Positions 14,735 through 27,359 of a DNA stretch of 64,000 nt are shown one piece after another; within the stretch, counting starts at the first letter, position 1, and each line of letters starts with the position of its first letter. The DNA comes from Campylorhamphus procurvoides. Lineage: Eukaryota > Chordata > Aves > Passeriformes > Dendrocolaptidae. The stretch is taken from NCBI GenBank assembly GCA_013396655.1, contig WBMV01000298.1:663515-727514 (forward strand), read 5' to 3'. Both the position numbers and the translations under genes were made by a program. The notes under the pieces are model-generated. The model was not told the origin of the DNA. It was given only the letters and a program-made list of their open reading frames with translations, and did no database searches.

Positions 14735-14785
14735 GGCAAAATCCCATTTCCACTGAAATCAGTAGGAAATCCCCACAATTTCACT
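14735..14785. mobile_element. Palindromic MITE-like repeat fragment
   Basis: GGCAAAATCCCATTTCCACT followed by GAAATCAGTAGGAAATCC resembles the centre of the amniote repeat with cores GCAAAATTCCCA and TGACTTCAATGGGA. It is short and diverged. Its internal inverted symmetry (TTTCCACTGAAA) supports the call only weakly. Confidence 0.35.
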
Positions 14786-16616
14786 ATCAGACAGTCAATT
14801 CACCATTACTGGCCTTGTGAACAGCCCAGTTTCCCAGGCAGCCCTGGTCCCCAGGTGTGGTGGGAATTATGGTGCTGAGATGGTGTCAGCATAGACTCAG
14901 ATACATCCTCACAGACCCCTTGCTGCTGAGTGCCTTCCTTCCCATGGCCATCTCCACTGCTCCTCAATAAGTGAGCAGAGGAAGTACAGAAGGAAAATAA
15001 GCCTCGAGCACCTCTGGACCCACATGGCCCCCCATTACCTATTTCCATCCAAGGTGTGATGCTTTGCAGGGTAAGCGAAATTTGTCCGATGGGGGTGTCC
15101 AGGCAAAAGGGCTGGGCTCCCATTAAGGAACCCTTTTGTTGTGTGACTTTTGTTCCTGTTTGGTGCCCTGCCAGATACTGTGCAGTCCAATGGCAGGGTC
15201 CTGGAGTTATTCTCACAAATGCAGCTCCTCCCTGAACAAACTGTCAGTGTTTACAGCCTCATGGCCTCTTGGTCTTTCCTTAGTTGATGACTTTTCATTA
15301 TTGGAGGAATGTGTGCACCTCTTTCTGTGTTCCACAGATTGACACAGTAAAGATTCCCTGTGCCCCTTGAAAACAGTGAAAACAGACTCCATCCACTTAG
15401 CTCTCATGGTTTCTGAGTTTATGCAATACTTCATCACCACACTTACAGGACTGAAATTAGCCAGCAGTTATTGTTTGCATTATTACAGGCAGCCCACAGC
15501 TAGGGAGTCAGTATGTGGTAGCCAAAGTATGCACTTTGCCACCAATCACAGGTGGTGACAATACAGTGTACACTTCACTGCCTGCTGTCATCACTCTCAA
15601 CAAGACATTTCAGTGGTGTTGAGCTTTGAAATCAGATTTCAAGGCGACAAGAGCCCTCAGGATTGTGGAATTTAAAGTCAGTCTTTATCTTCAAAGCAGC
15701 CTGCACAGCTAACGTGCCATATTTTTGTTTATGCTAGGACTACATCTGTAATCCTTAAGATTTGCCAAACTGATCACAAGGTAGCCAGAGGGGAAGGAAA
15801 AAGGAACAAGAACAGAGAGATTTAATCCAGGCTATATTTCCAATATGTTGTCTATTAGTTTGCCTTTGCTACATGAGGACTGCAGAGTGGCAGATCTGTC
15901 CAGTGCTCCTGTGGCATTGACATGTTGAAAGCCACATCACAGGCACGTCAGTTCCCTGTCTCCACAGGGGAGCAGGTTCCTTCTTCAAATATCCCCTCCA
16001 GCTTTTTTCTGTGTTGGTTTTGAAGCCTTTCACCTCTTCTGTTGCTATTTTCAAAGGGTGGGAGGAAAGATAAGGTTACAAGGCAGCTTAGATGTGGTTA
16101 TGTGGTCCAGTCCCTGGTCAATGCACAATGGGGCATGGAAAACCAAGGTAAAGGAAGGGAAAGGAGAAGTCAGTGCCAGATGGAGGCACAGTTTTGGAAT
16201 TAATCTTTACTTACACTTGAGAGAATTCACGTCCATAACTGAATCACACAGCAATGGTGAAATTAATGGGAGAACCATGAAAAAGAAATAACTGCTTCAA
16301 AGGGGCATCCCGGCTCCTTATAGATGCATTTGTGTGGTACACCTACATTTGCTTTTACTATATAGTACATTATGTCTTCCGTGGGGAGATCTGGACCGGT
16401 GAAGTGTGGTGGTACTCAGGGACAGCTCACACTTGCAATGTCAGTATCCTCACTGGCTTATGTTCTCTCCAGCCATGGCATCTAATCTGGATGCCTCTGT
16501 CTATCCATCTTCCTCTAAGATCTATTCATCTTAGAGAAAACCATAGGCTCAGATGATGAAAGAAGAGTATGGGAAACTTTGTTTTCAACATCAATATGTT
16601 ATTTTTTCTCAGGGTA

Positions 16617-16650
16617 AAAAAAACCCAAACCAAACCAAAACAAAAAAAGG
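16617..16650. repeat. A-rich (AAACC)n tract
   Basis: A run of A with interspersed CC, in AAACC-like units. A similar tract lies at about 19113-19140 (CCGAAACCAAACCAAAAACA). These are common simple repeats in bird DNA and no retroposed body is visible beside either one. Confidence 0.5.
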
Positions 16651-18314
16651 TGATAATACATCAATTGCCTCTTTTGTTGACATCTTTGACAACTCAATAT
16701 GGAATAACTTGAAGTATAATAAAGCATTTTATTAATTTCTGTTCTACTTCTTCTACAGTCCTTGGTGGGACAGAGAAGCAGAGCTGAGCTCAGGGTGCTG
16801 GGGTGTGCTCCTGCCAGACCGCTCTGCCCACTGTAGTTATAAAGCCTTGGTAAACAAACATGTCATCAGGAGATTTCACTGCCAGTGAATTTCGCCTACA
16901 CACTACTGAGGCCAGAGGGATTTCTCTATAAGCAGAAGTTGTAAAAATGAAACTTTAAAAACAAATGAATGTCTACATTTCATTGGGAAGTTAGCCAGGG
17001 GACACACAACTAAAGTGAAGAGCCCAGGCTGTTAGTGATGCAGCAAGGCAGAAGAAGTTAGTCAGCAGTTGCCAAAAATTTTACTAAATGCAAAAATCCC
17101 CTTAATCTGAAAGTGGCAAAATGCCTCAGCACTTTGGCAATGATATTGAACACTGAGCAGCAAAGTGTTGTCCTTCACTTATCTCTGCTTCTAATTCAGT
17201 CATTTCATTTACTGTGTATTTGTGTACTGTGCATTTTTATGGGGATCTGCAGGATTTAACTGTTACTGGTTTGGCTGCCGCACTCAGTGTCATGCAGCAG
17301 CAGCACGTCACACATGGGAATAATTTTAGATACTCCTTTTTTTATACAACTGGATATAGCTTTTCTGTTTGCTTTGTCATAAGCTGGGGTAACTCTGAAA
17401 TACCAAAATAATTGCTGCTTAAGGAAGAAGTCAATCCCTCTGCTCCCTGCAAACAGTCTGTGCTCTATGGTGGCCACCGGGGCACCTGGTTTATCTTCAG
17501 AGAGTAAGCAGCAAGATAGGGTCTGTCTTCAGTCTTCCTCCTTGAGATGCCTTGATGTGCCATGAGAACACTGAATGATTCTCCCTAAAAAGAAGAGAGG
17601 AGAAAGCTGGATGCCAGCAGCATCTCCTGTGACTTGGTCATTCAGAGCACATTTAAATGACTTTGGGTAACAGAGCTGGCTTATTGCAGTTTCCAGACTC
17701 AATCTTAGGCCATGCCTTCAGAGCATGGCCAGTGTCCTCTGGTTTAATATCCAGTTGTACTTGCTTTGCCTTTGGCTTAGTGAATAAAACAACCTCACAC
17801 CCTGGAAGCAGCTTACCTGTGGTGGCCAGCTCTATAGCAGTCACAGCCAGCACTTCCTTGTAGGTGGCCCTGAAATGGAGGGCAAATAGTGATACAAAAA
17901 CCTGTGCACCAGTTTTGAAAGCTTAAGGAGACATTTTCACACAGTCTTAGGTTTGGTTATTTAGTGGCATAAATAGCAGCAGATCTAGATCAGCACAGAG
18001 TCAAAAACAAACGCAGACTGCACCGTGCTGATCAGAAGAAGGAGGCTATTTTCCTCTTTGCACTGGCCATGCTAGTTGGATCCCATGTGAGGCTGCCTCT
18101 GACTACCAACAGCCTCATCACTTCAGCCTCTGGTCACCCTTCACTGCCGTCCAGTGTGCACTGGTGCCTGCCCTTCTGCAGAGAGTCTCTCTGCCAAGTA
18201 CCCTGTGCAAATCTGGGATGAGTAGGCTAAGTCCACACTTGGAATGCTGATAGACCTCAAAAATATGGATCTCAGACTCTTTAAGGAATGTCAGGGTAAA
18301 CTGTGAATAGATTT

Positions 18315-18376
18315 GACGTGACTAAAGTCATTGGGAATTTGCTATTGACCTAAGTGAGAGGAGAATTTTATGCCAT
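18315..18376. mobile_element. Palindromic MITE-like repeat fragment
   Basis: TGACTAAAGTCATTGGGAAT is followed by TTGCTATTGACCTAAGTGAG and a tail GGAGAATTTTATGCC. Order and spacing match the amniote palindrome remembered as TGACTTCAATGGGA, TTTTGCCATTGACTTCAATG, GGAGCAGGATT. Several substitutions and small indels indicate an old copy. Confidence 0.42.
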
Positions 18377-21300
18377 TTATGTTCAGCATCTGCCCCTACA
18401 CAAAATCTCCTCGGCAAAATGTTGCCCTGAGACAGGAATTGGCATGTGAAACTTCAGAAGAAACTGATTTATTTGAGAAGAAACAGAGAGCAAGTTAGAA
18501 ATTGCAATAATCAATAGAAATAACCTTTAATGATAATTTTCCTTAGAGGTTTTCTTTTTCCAAACAGTGGGCCTCACCTGTGAGAAACACACAGGGACTG
18601 ACTCACTAAAGGGGAAATTTTTAGTGGGAATCCCTCAGCAAACCACACCAGTACAGATGCTCCCAAAAGCTGCTACATCTGCTACTTTGAAAAACACTTC
18701 TTCCACATCCTCTGCTACAGTGCCAGTGCCTACTCTTGGGAAATGGATAAAAGCACACTCCAGATTTTCACATGCCTAAGTGGGAATAATGATTCACTAA
18801 TTAATCCATCCCTAACAAAACAACAGAATTACTTGAAGAGAAAAAAAGCAGTAAACATTATTAGGATTTTCTGCAACACCAGAAAAAAATGGGAACCATT
18901 CTAAAATTAGGTTATGTGTGTGCAGGGAGAGCAATATCCTGCAGCATTGCCCAAGATACTCATGAGATGAGCCTTTCTTTAATTGGGATTTGTCTCACAC
19001 ATGTAATTTATTAAAAGAAAAAAAAATTAACTGAACACAAAAATTTGCTTCTTAGCAGTGTGTTTATGATTATGCCATTTTAAAAAAATTGCTCAAGACT
19101 TAGATTATCAGCAAAAACCGAAACCAAACCAAAAACAAACAACCTTTATAACCTTTCTAGGGTCAGTGATGGCAATCAACAAAAACAAGTATTGGTTCTA
19201 CAAATTAAGGGACTGGAGGCACTCTTCACTTAGTCAAGTTTCTCTTAAGATTTCAAAGTGTTCTGGAGAGGAGAATACATGCAACAAGACTGTTTGGGTC
19301 AGTGTTTCTTTTTTAAGTATTCATTTTCTGTCTTCCTTTTACTGGCTAATTTCCAAAGTGTGGACCAACATTTTGGAGCATAAACATAGACTGCAGAAAA
19401 CAAGCCCCACAAAGATTGCTTGTTTTGGTGCAAAAATAATGAATTTTGTCTGGGGAAAAGAAAAGGGGAGTCTGCTTGTTGCAGCATCTCACTCTGTCCT
19501 GCTCATAAGGAACAAAACAGTCATCCATCTTATTCTAACATATATAATCTGTAATATGTTTATGCTTTTTCTTTGCTGACAACTTTAATAAGGAGTTGCC
19601 CTACAGTCTTAAATAGAAAAAATACTACAGTTCTGGGCTCAGGTTTAACCCCTTCCCTACAGCTTTTCTGCAACAGCTTGTTTTGGGAGAGGGGGACCAC
19701 TTGGGGTATTCCCGTCCATCATGCTGTTGTTGATGACAAAGAAACCACCCACCATTGCAGGCCTCTCTGCATACAAAAATTACTGGCCTATCCGTCAGTC
19801 CAGTGGAGAGGGCTGACAAGACATACTACACTGAAATGTAAAACACATGGCTGCAAAACACTTAGTTTCCTGGCAATAATTAAGAATGCTACTTGGCAGG
19901 TTGGCAGCCACATAAAACAACTGTTAGTCAGCTTTAAATTTATTACTTTCCCAGCTTATTGAAATGAAACCCATATTATAAACGTATGTATGAAACGAGG
20001 CCTCAGATGATGAAACAACATGCACATGAAGTCAAGGCAGAAGTAAATTGTCTCAGGAGAGCTTTAAAAAGTCGCTGTGTCCTAAAGCAAGCAGAGAAAA
20101 GTACACCTTCTGGGGTGAGCCACCTGAAAGCTCACCTGCCTCTCCTGGTTTACTGCCATTGAGCAGATGAAATATCAAAAGTGTCAAAATGCTTCCTAAA
20201 TTTGGTGCAAAACAAAACAGAGGAAAGTTAATTGCCATGAAGTTTACTTTGACCTTTACAATTATCTAGGGAGAGCTGCCTTGTGTGGGATACATGCATG
20301 TAGGCAACCTTATTAGGCCCCTTGAAACTGCTGTAAATGAAATAAAACAGTTGCTGGCCACATTTCTGCTCTCTCTGTGCCATTTTGCCTGGCCAGTGTG
20401 GCAGCCCAGCCCAGCATTACTGCCCTTGCGGTCCCCATGACCATTATCCCTTCCCTTTGCTGATCAACAGGCGTCAGCTCTATCCTCCCATACCCTCCAT
20501 CTTTTTGGCTGGCCCAAGCAGTTCAGGCTCTTACCATCCCTCTTCATAGCCAAACTCTCCATTCTTCAGCTTGTCTTATTAAAATCTGATCCTGCCTTAC
20601 TTTGTTTTGTGAACTTCTGGGAATGAACAAGGGGCTTCCAGGGAAGGGGACAGAGGCCATGTGTGAGTCTATGGCTGTCCTGCACCCCAGGGCTGTAGGG
20701 CATTCCCCAACTTCAAACACTGCAAGAGAAAGCAAACTCCTCTGGGTGTCCAGGCAGTGGATTCAACTGCAGCATGACATCATTATACACTTCTTTCCTG
20801 CTAGAAAAAATAAAGGGCGTGGGGTGGGGGGAGGGAATTTATGATTATCTAGCTCCTGCTTTTAAGGGTCCTGAAATTATTTCAAATTTTAGATCCAAAT
20901 CCCGTAAACACTTTGCCATATGACTGACTTGACTTGCATGAAGCAACACTTGCCGGCTCTCTTTGAGGTTTCTTGTAAAGGAAAGCTGTACATGTGCTAA
21001 AGTGTTTGCAGAATCAGCTTCTTGGAGCTAAATTCTCATTTTGAATAGTTGCACTGCTCTTCCTGAAGTTACTGGCCTCTTGGGGGCATTCAAGTTTCTC
21101 CTGGGGTGGGAGTACTTTGGGTGTTTGGGCTGCAGCAAGCCAAAGCTGTGCTGTTTGCTGCTCTGAGGCATTCCCTCTGCTCTGCCAAGAGGATCACAAC
21201 AAACCTGCCTGCATCAAGACTGACTTGGTGAGTAACTGTTTCCAAGGGATTAATTGAACCGATATTACCTCATGTGTACTGAAATCAAAGGTAAAAGGTA

Positions 21301-22204
21301 CCCAGAAACTACATTAAGAAACTGCCTGATCATCTGTTTGCAAGTCCTTGACAGACTTTCCAATGGAGAGTGTTTGTAGGTGATTTACTTAGACCTTAAT
21401 GCATGTTCCTAGGAACAGCATATCGAATTTTTCCTGAAGAGTTAGTGCCTATGTCTTGGTACAGCCAAGAAGCAATATCATCAGAATGTATGCTCAGTTA
21501 GCTTTGCTACGGGACTGAGATTTTTTTTGCAGTAAGCCCTTACCAAAAAAATTGTCACTTATGCTGGAATATAAACGAAACTTTTGTACATATTTGTAAA
21601 AATTAAATGTGCCAAAATGCTAGGCGTGTTTTTAAAAAAAAACTTTAAAAAAATCAGATTTTGAAAATGCTTATATAAGTGTCCTTGTCTGGGCATGACC
21701 ACAAGATCCATCCTGAATAATGGAAAATCAACAAGATTTATCAAAACCAGCATGCATCTGTGGAATGTCTTCACATCAGTGAAATGCAGCATTTCAAAGA
21801 GAAATACTTTTATGAAGCTCCTTGTATGATTATTTCCAAATAGTGAAGCCAACAAGACATCAATTTTTCCAGCAGAAAAAAAGAGCAAATCAGCATTACA
21901 GAAACATTCAACAATCATTTTGTCCCTAACAATTTTTTACTGTGTTTCATAGTTGATATTAATGCACTATGCCAGACAGAAACAGTTTCACAGAAGTTGT
22001 GAGTGGTTTGGAACAACATTTTGCATCATGGACTGTGAAACAGGAAAACAGACACCCAAAGCCCAAACCACACTGCTGCTGTTCTCCTAGAACATTACCA
22101 AAATGTGTGTTTTTACTGATAACATGAGCACCTAGATAGACAATAGACATAAAATCTCAAGGAAGGGAGCAAACAGTGAAGAGGGTATATCTCAGTACTC
22201 AGGT

Positions 22205-22490
22205 GCTAGATGGAAAGGAGTAGATGCAGGAACTGCAGGGAAGAGATGGATATGTAGGGAACTGCAGCAAGAAGGGTGAGCATTGAAGAAAGCAAAGGAC
22301 AAATTAGAGGGTGGGGTAAAGGCAGAGATGAAAAGAAAAGGTAGAGAAAGAATAGAGGAAGAGAACATAAGGTAAAAAGAGAGTGGAAAGGGAAGAAGGA
22401 AAAAAATCTGAGGTTCAGGGCCAAAAGGAACAGCATAATAGAAGATTCATTTGAGGGAAAAAAGAAAACAGAAAAGGGAAAAAAATAGCA
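22205..22490. repeat. Purine-rich (GA/GGAA) low-complexity tract
   Basis: About 290 bases in which the plus strand is overwhelmingly A and G, with irregular GGAAG, AGAGG and GAAAAG units and few pyrimidines. The minus strand gives a Ser/Leu/Phe/Pro-rich spurious frame. No tandem periodicity is clear, so this is a polypurine low-complexity block rather than a clean microsatellite. Confidence 0.65.
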
Positions 22491-22520
22491 TGACAGAGTT
22501 GTAAATTGATGTGCAGCATG

Positions 22521-22573
22521 TTTGGGATTTTTTTGTTTGTTTGGCTGGTTTTGTTTTTTGTTTTCTTTCTTTA
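22521..22573. repeat. T/G-rich low-complexity tract
   Basis: Imperfect TTTG and TTTC units immediately downstream of the purine-rich block. The strand asymmetry therefore flips from purine to pyrimidine-plus-G within about 50 bases. Confidence 0.5.
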
Positions 22574-25309
22574 AGGAAGCTTGGTTTCAGGATGTAACAG
22601 TAAATAAAAAAACACACAAGCATTTTCTAGGGATGCATGTATATACAGTTCTGTATAGATAGGTGCACTTACACCCAAAGGGACATCTTGAGCAGCCTAT
22701 AAAATCTTACCACAATCCCCTCCAAAAACCCACAACTGTAAACTGTGCAGATGCACACATGGTTGCGGTAAATGGAGAGCAGTTGTGATAGACAGTCCTC
22801 GGCTGCTTAAAAGATATTGTCCAGACAGCTTTCATCCCTTCTGGTCAGCCTTGCTACAGAGAGAAAAGCACAAGGGAGAGGACAAGAAAGTCCGGAGAGG
22901 AAAAGTTTGCCCAGAGACCTTCATATTGGTATAGGAAGGAGAGAGCAAAAATAGTCGCAGAGTAAGTGTTAATTAAACTATCTACCTGGAAAGTAAAATG
23001 CAACAAGGCAGAAGGAGGAACAGAGAAATTTTTGGATGTATAGCAAAACCATTCTTGCATGCTATATGCAGAGAAACACGGGAAATGATTGCTGATAAAT
23101 CTTTCAAGAAGAAATTGCTTTAGGTCAATACATAGACCCATATGTTGAGATGCTATGTAAAAAAATCCCACCAAACCACCTCCACCCCCAAATCCACAGT
23201 GAAAACAAACAGAGGAGGAGAGAAAAAAGGGAAATCAAAGCAGTACAAAACCAAACTAGTTTCTCCCCTGCTTTTTCTTAGATAGCTGAAGACAAGACAG
23301 TTTGCTGATAGACATTTCTGATGGGATTCCCTGCTTTGATTTTTGAATATTTTTTTCAGTTTTGGCACTTTGAAATTTTTCAGAAACCTCACTCCACCTA
23401 TGAAATAAAAAGTTAAGTCTTTTTGATGAAAGGAGTTGAGGTAAATCTGAAAAAAAAGTCTAAGCTAAATTAAAAAAATGAACAAACAAAAAACTCCCAA
23501 AAAAGTTGATTAGTTTTTCCCATTTCAAATAGCTAAGTCTTGTACTTATGTGTGCTCCTGAGGGTTTTTTTTTTAAATTAATTTTGTCTAATCCAGAGCC
23601 TAATTTTGTGTGTGTGAACTTTTTGGGTTGTTTTTTTTTGTTTGTATTTTGTTTTGTTTTGTTGTTGGGTTTTTTTTCCCTGAAACTCTTGTTGTGAGGA
23701 AGAGAAGTTCTAAACCCTGTCTGTCTCCTGAAATTTTTGAAGTTCCCCCATCTGATACAGAGTCAGTCTGCTTTCTGGCAGGTTTCCAGCTGCCAACTGA
23801 ATTTCCAGTCAGTAATGACATTCTTTTAAAATATGTCAAGGGTAGAAGTTTTATGATGTACTGTACACACATGCTACTAAAAATTTGCAGCAGGGCAAGT
23901 CATTTGTAATGAACTTTTTTCACTCTTGAATTATCTGCAGACTGCCTTTTTTTTTTCCCTAATCGGATTTATTTGCTGTTTGTTTCCAATTTCCACTGGT
24001 AATTTTTGATTTGCACTTTTTCCTCTCCACCATCTTTTAATTATGAAATTCTGATAACAAAAATTTGAAATGGGACCTTTCAGCTGTATGTTTGCTTTGC
24101 TTTTTGGGTTTGTATTTCTGGTGGGCATGAAGTGATAACTCAATATGAGTCAGATATTAGCTTTCTATATTCCATGAAGTTTACTTCCATCTAAGAAAAG
24201 GCCAAAAGCACAAAGAAGCATAACAAAACCTAATCAAAACTTGTGCTCACGTTTAAAAAGGAGTTTGGGCTTAGCTACAAATACAGATTTTTTTTTTTAA
24301 ATTGCCCACTGGAAAGTTATCTCCTATTTTCTTATCTGTAATGGCTCCCACAAGCAAAACACTACTTTTGCTTTTAGAAGAATGGGTAGACTGAGGATCC
24401 ACTAAAAACAATAGATGCTGACATTTGCTGTGATTAAATTGCAGTGCATGGTGAAACAAGTGAGGAGAAACTGCAGGAAGATCTCATTTACTTTAACAGC
24501 ATTTCAGCATCATCTATAAAGATGGCCTGTAAACCACTGTGGCTTCACTGGAAATTCACATTTTCTGTTGAGCTGAGAAGGTGAAAGCAGAGGGTGTGGG
24601 AATGGCTTGTTTCCACTTTTTTTGGGAGCAGGAGGCAATGATTGCCTTTAGAGGGGTCTATCACAGCATTAGCACCAGCAGCAGGGGTGCAGGAGGGCTG
24701 TAGCGAGGTCACTGGCCAGGGGTGCAAAGGCAACGCAGAAAACATGAACACGGTCCAGTGTTTCTGTGTGTTGAGTAAATGTTTAATGTCGAGGCATGTT
24801 TTATGTCAATCAAACACATAAACCACTATTACTGTTACTGGGACTGCATGAGCCCATAAAGATGCACTTTTAAACCTTTAAAAGTAGGGTCCGTAATTAC
24901 AACTCATAGAACCCTCCAGGTCCCAGGGGTGCTTTTCCTACTTTTAAGATACCCAAGGTGGATGAGGTAAAGGAGAAAAAAACCCTTTCCTTAAAGCTTT
25001 GAGGGCAGAAAAATGCAAGCGCTCTCTGATTCCATGCATAAGATCTCTCAAGCCTTGATTTATTGGCTTTAATAACTGTGGGATTTCTCTCCACTTTTTG
25101 GCTTGAGAAATTGAAGCCATGAGGTTGTGAGAATGTCTTTCTTCCAGAATAATCTGCTCTAGTGCCAGTCATTGGGGAAAGCCAGCAGGCTCACTTTATT
25201 TGAGCTGCAGGATGTTCTTTTTAAACTTCTTTTAAATCTAGCTTGATCCTAAAGCAGCCTCCTTACACAATAAAAAAAAGGCCTCTTCTGGGTAGCAAAA
25301 GGCTAGCCT
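22574..25309. other. Non-coding DNA with T-rich tracts
   Basis: AT-rich unique sequence with many poly-T and poly-A runs. Minus-strand frames of up to 106 codons at 22.85-23.17 kb are Phe/Leu/Ser-rich products of T-rich composition. No gene or interspersed element is recognised. Confidence 0.5.
23606..23680. repeat. T/G-rich tract with (TTTTG)n units
   Basis: Contains TGTGTGTG, then long T runs broken by single or paired G, including TTTTGTTTTGTTTTGTTG. It is a simple-sequence tract with no coding meaning; the overlapping open frames are composition artefacts. Confidence 0.6.
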
Positions 25310-25560
25310 TTGCCTTCCAAAAAGGTGCAAGTGACTCCGCTGTGGTTAGTGTTGCATAATGGTTTTATGACACTGCCACGCTTCTTTGTGAGCAAGACAG
25401 CTGAGCTTCAGGCTGCCACACTTACTTTCCTGGAGATGCTGCAGGTCAGTCACTGTGCTGCATTTCTTCTGGAAATAACGATGGCTCCTATCGGAGAAAT
25501 AAGCGATAAAAGGAATTGGGTATTAGGAATTAGGAATGCTGGGGAGACATGTAAGCCATG
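25310..25560. promoter_or_regulatory. Possible regulatory (conserved-element-like) DNA
   Basis: Low-repeat, mixed-composition sequence carrying a RUNX-type TGTGGTT at 25341 followed closely by TTGCATAATGG (C/EBP- or POU-like), then CGGAGAAATAAGCGATAAAA. This texture is typical of vertebrate conserved non-coding elements. Conservation cannot be measured here, so the call is weak and rests on motif clustering alone. Confidence 0.15.
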
Positions 25561-25623
25561 GATTAAAATCAGATTGCTCAAGCTATTATTGTCCACTGCC
25601 TTTCATCATCCTCCCAACCCCAG

Positions 25624-25676
25624 CAGGCACTGCTGCCCCTGAGGCAGAAGCCCTTGGTTTCAGCCCTGACCTTGGG
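25624..25676 (+). other. Candidate 53-bp exon with strong splice sites
   Basis: A long pyrimidine tract (TTTCATCATCCTCCCAACCC) runs into CAG at 25621-25623, and the segment ends at a GTAAGTG donor beginning at 25677. One frame is open: two leading bases plus 17 codons giving an Ala/Gly/Glu-rich peptide beginning GTAAPEAEAL. The leading phase is compatible with the trailing base of the candidate exon at 14643-14723. Compatibility has a one-in-three chance of arising randomly. The product is not recognised. Confidence 0.17.
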
Positions 25677-26514
25677 GTAAGTGCCTCATCTCCCAGACAG
25701 TCTGGGGGTGCAGGGCAGTGTCACCAGCTGATTTCAATCTGTTACCACGTGTCCAGGCATGTGGGACCATCTCCAGCCACATGCAAGGTGTCCATTCCTT
25801 GCCCACTGGGGTTTAGCAGGATTTCTCCACTGCTGGGTTTTGCGTCCAACTGGACCTGCAAAATCCCACTCTGTGTTTTTTGGCAGTGAAGGGATTTGGA
25901 GACTGCCAGAGGTGCAGGTAGTAAAAAATTGACAATACAGTGTATTGCAGTCACTAGATAAACTGGATTTTTTTTTCCAGGTATATCTTTAAACTTAAAC
26001 AAGCCTCAGAGGTTAGAGTTGCAAGTGAATTTGAAATTTGAAATTCCCTATGAACTTGCAGGGGTGTATGAACCAGCTCCACAGACACAAAGTTTTCCAC
26101 TGTCTTCTCCAGTGTGGTGTGGTCAATTAGCAGTGGTTGGGAATTTTTTAAAAAAACACCCCTTTATTATAAAATACCAAGTCACTGGCCCCAGTATTTT
26201 CATTAAAAGAAAGGTTTCTGAGGTCTAACATGAAAAGTCTGAGCAAATCAAGGGGACCATATAGCAAAATAACTTGCTATTCAGGGCATTGCAACCAGAA
26301 CTGGATGGAGCTGAGCATAGAAACTGTATTTTTCATATTACAGGTGAATTTTCAAACATCAGGCTTGCAAGACAGATGTTGGCTTCTTTTTTATGGGAAA
26401 ACATAGCTGGTGGGTCTGAGTGTTGGAGTCATTACGATTCAATAAACCTGGGCCTTCACAAATAGGATAACTTTCTTATCTAGTTCCCTAGGTGAATGCT
26501 GAAGAGCATTCAGT

Positions 26515-26528
26515 AAAAAAAAAAAAAA
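26515..26528. repeat. Poly(A) run of 14
   Basis: A plain homopolymer with no retroposed gene body or target-site duplication visible around it. Confidence 0.7.
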
Positions 26529-26935
26529 GTCTAATTTGCATTATGTGTCTCTGCGACTTTATTTGTATGTATGAATATCTATTAGTAATGGAAACGAGGA
26601 GGGATGAATTCTGGTGTAAGTGTACATTGTTTTAGGAGCAGTCAGTTCAATGAAAAGAAAAAGCCAGGAAATTCCAGGCTGAGATTCCCAGTTGACAGTA
26701 CATCTGTCACTTGCATCTTAGTTTTTATTTCCCATGACGGCCAGAATTTCCATTTATGCGGATTCCTTTAACTTTGAATTTCCTGATTTTTGTCAGGATG
26801 GGAAACAGTTTTAATGCTATACATGTAACAAGCAGTTTTAATCTCTTGGTTGGTTACTGGAGACTAGCCTAACATTATTTTACACCCCCCTACACCTTTC
26901 CAAGTTAGTCATTTCAGGGTTCAAGCACAACTAGA

Positions 26936-26971
26936 CTTTCCTGAGCTAACACTCTTTCCTGAGCTAACACT
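26936..26971. repeat. Perfect 18-bp tandem duplication
   Basis: The unit CTTTCCTGAGCTAACACT occurs twice head to tail with no mismatch. A partial AACACT follows the second copy. Perfect identity suggests a recent slippage or micro-duplication event. Confidence 0.85.
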
Positions 26972-27359
26972 AACACTTTTGGCAAAGAGACTGGGGTGCA
27001 GCATGCATCTTTTCCCTGTGGGAAGGCTCCTCTCTGCTTACCAGCCAGGTTTCCCTGGCCTCTGGCTGCTACAGATTCTCAGGGTTTATTTGCAGTGTGT
27101 GATAATCTAAATTCCTCACGAACACCTTCCATCACTTGCTTGCTGATCCGTGTCTTGTTCTTTTGGCTGAATTACATTTTAAAGTCCCTCCTGGCTTCCC
27201 TTGGTCGAGTCTGACGCTGTCTGCTCTGAAATGACCCTTGTCCCGACTGACTATCACTCATGTTTGCCCTAAAAAAATACAATGTACCTATAGTGTTAAA
27301 GCAAATAAGCCACATGTCATATTAGCAAGTATGTGCAGTTAAAGACCAGTAGACCAGAA

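Larger units (their letters stand above)
14806..22200. other. Non-coding DNA, no recognised gene
   Basis: Unique sequence with GC-richer patches near 14.8-15.2 kb and 20.4-20.8 kb, where stop codons are rarer and overlapping open frames of up to about 137 codons appear on both strands. None encodes a recognisable domain. A minus-strand frame of 119 codons at 21559-21918 is the longest in an AT-rich context but has no visible family. One palindromic repeat lies at 18.3 kb and A-rich tracts at 16.6 and 19.1 kb. Confidence 0.5.

Noticed and set aside
14806..15216. 136-codon minus-strand frame rich in Gly, Ser, His and Gln
   Set aside because: No family recognised. Local GC-rich sequence with opposite-strand frames open as well.
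16617..16650. A-rich tract as the tail of a processed pseudogene
   Set aside because: The sequence upstream shows no gene-like body or polyadenylation signal at the right spacing, and no flanking duplication was seen.
21559..21918. 119-codon minus-strand frame, hydrophobic
   Set aside because: It is T-rich on the minus strand, which favours Phe/Leu codons. No matching family comes to mind and there are no exon boundaries.
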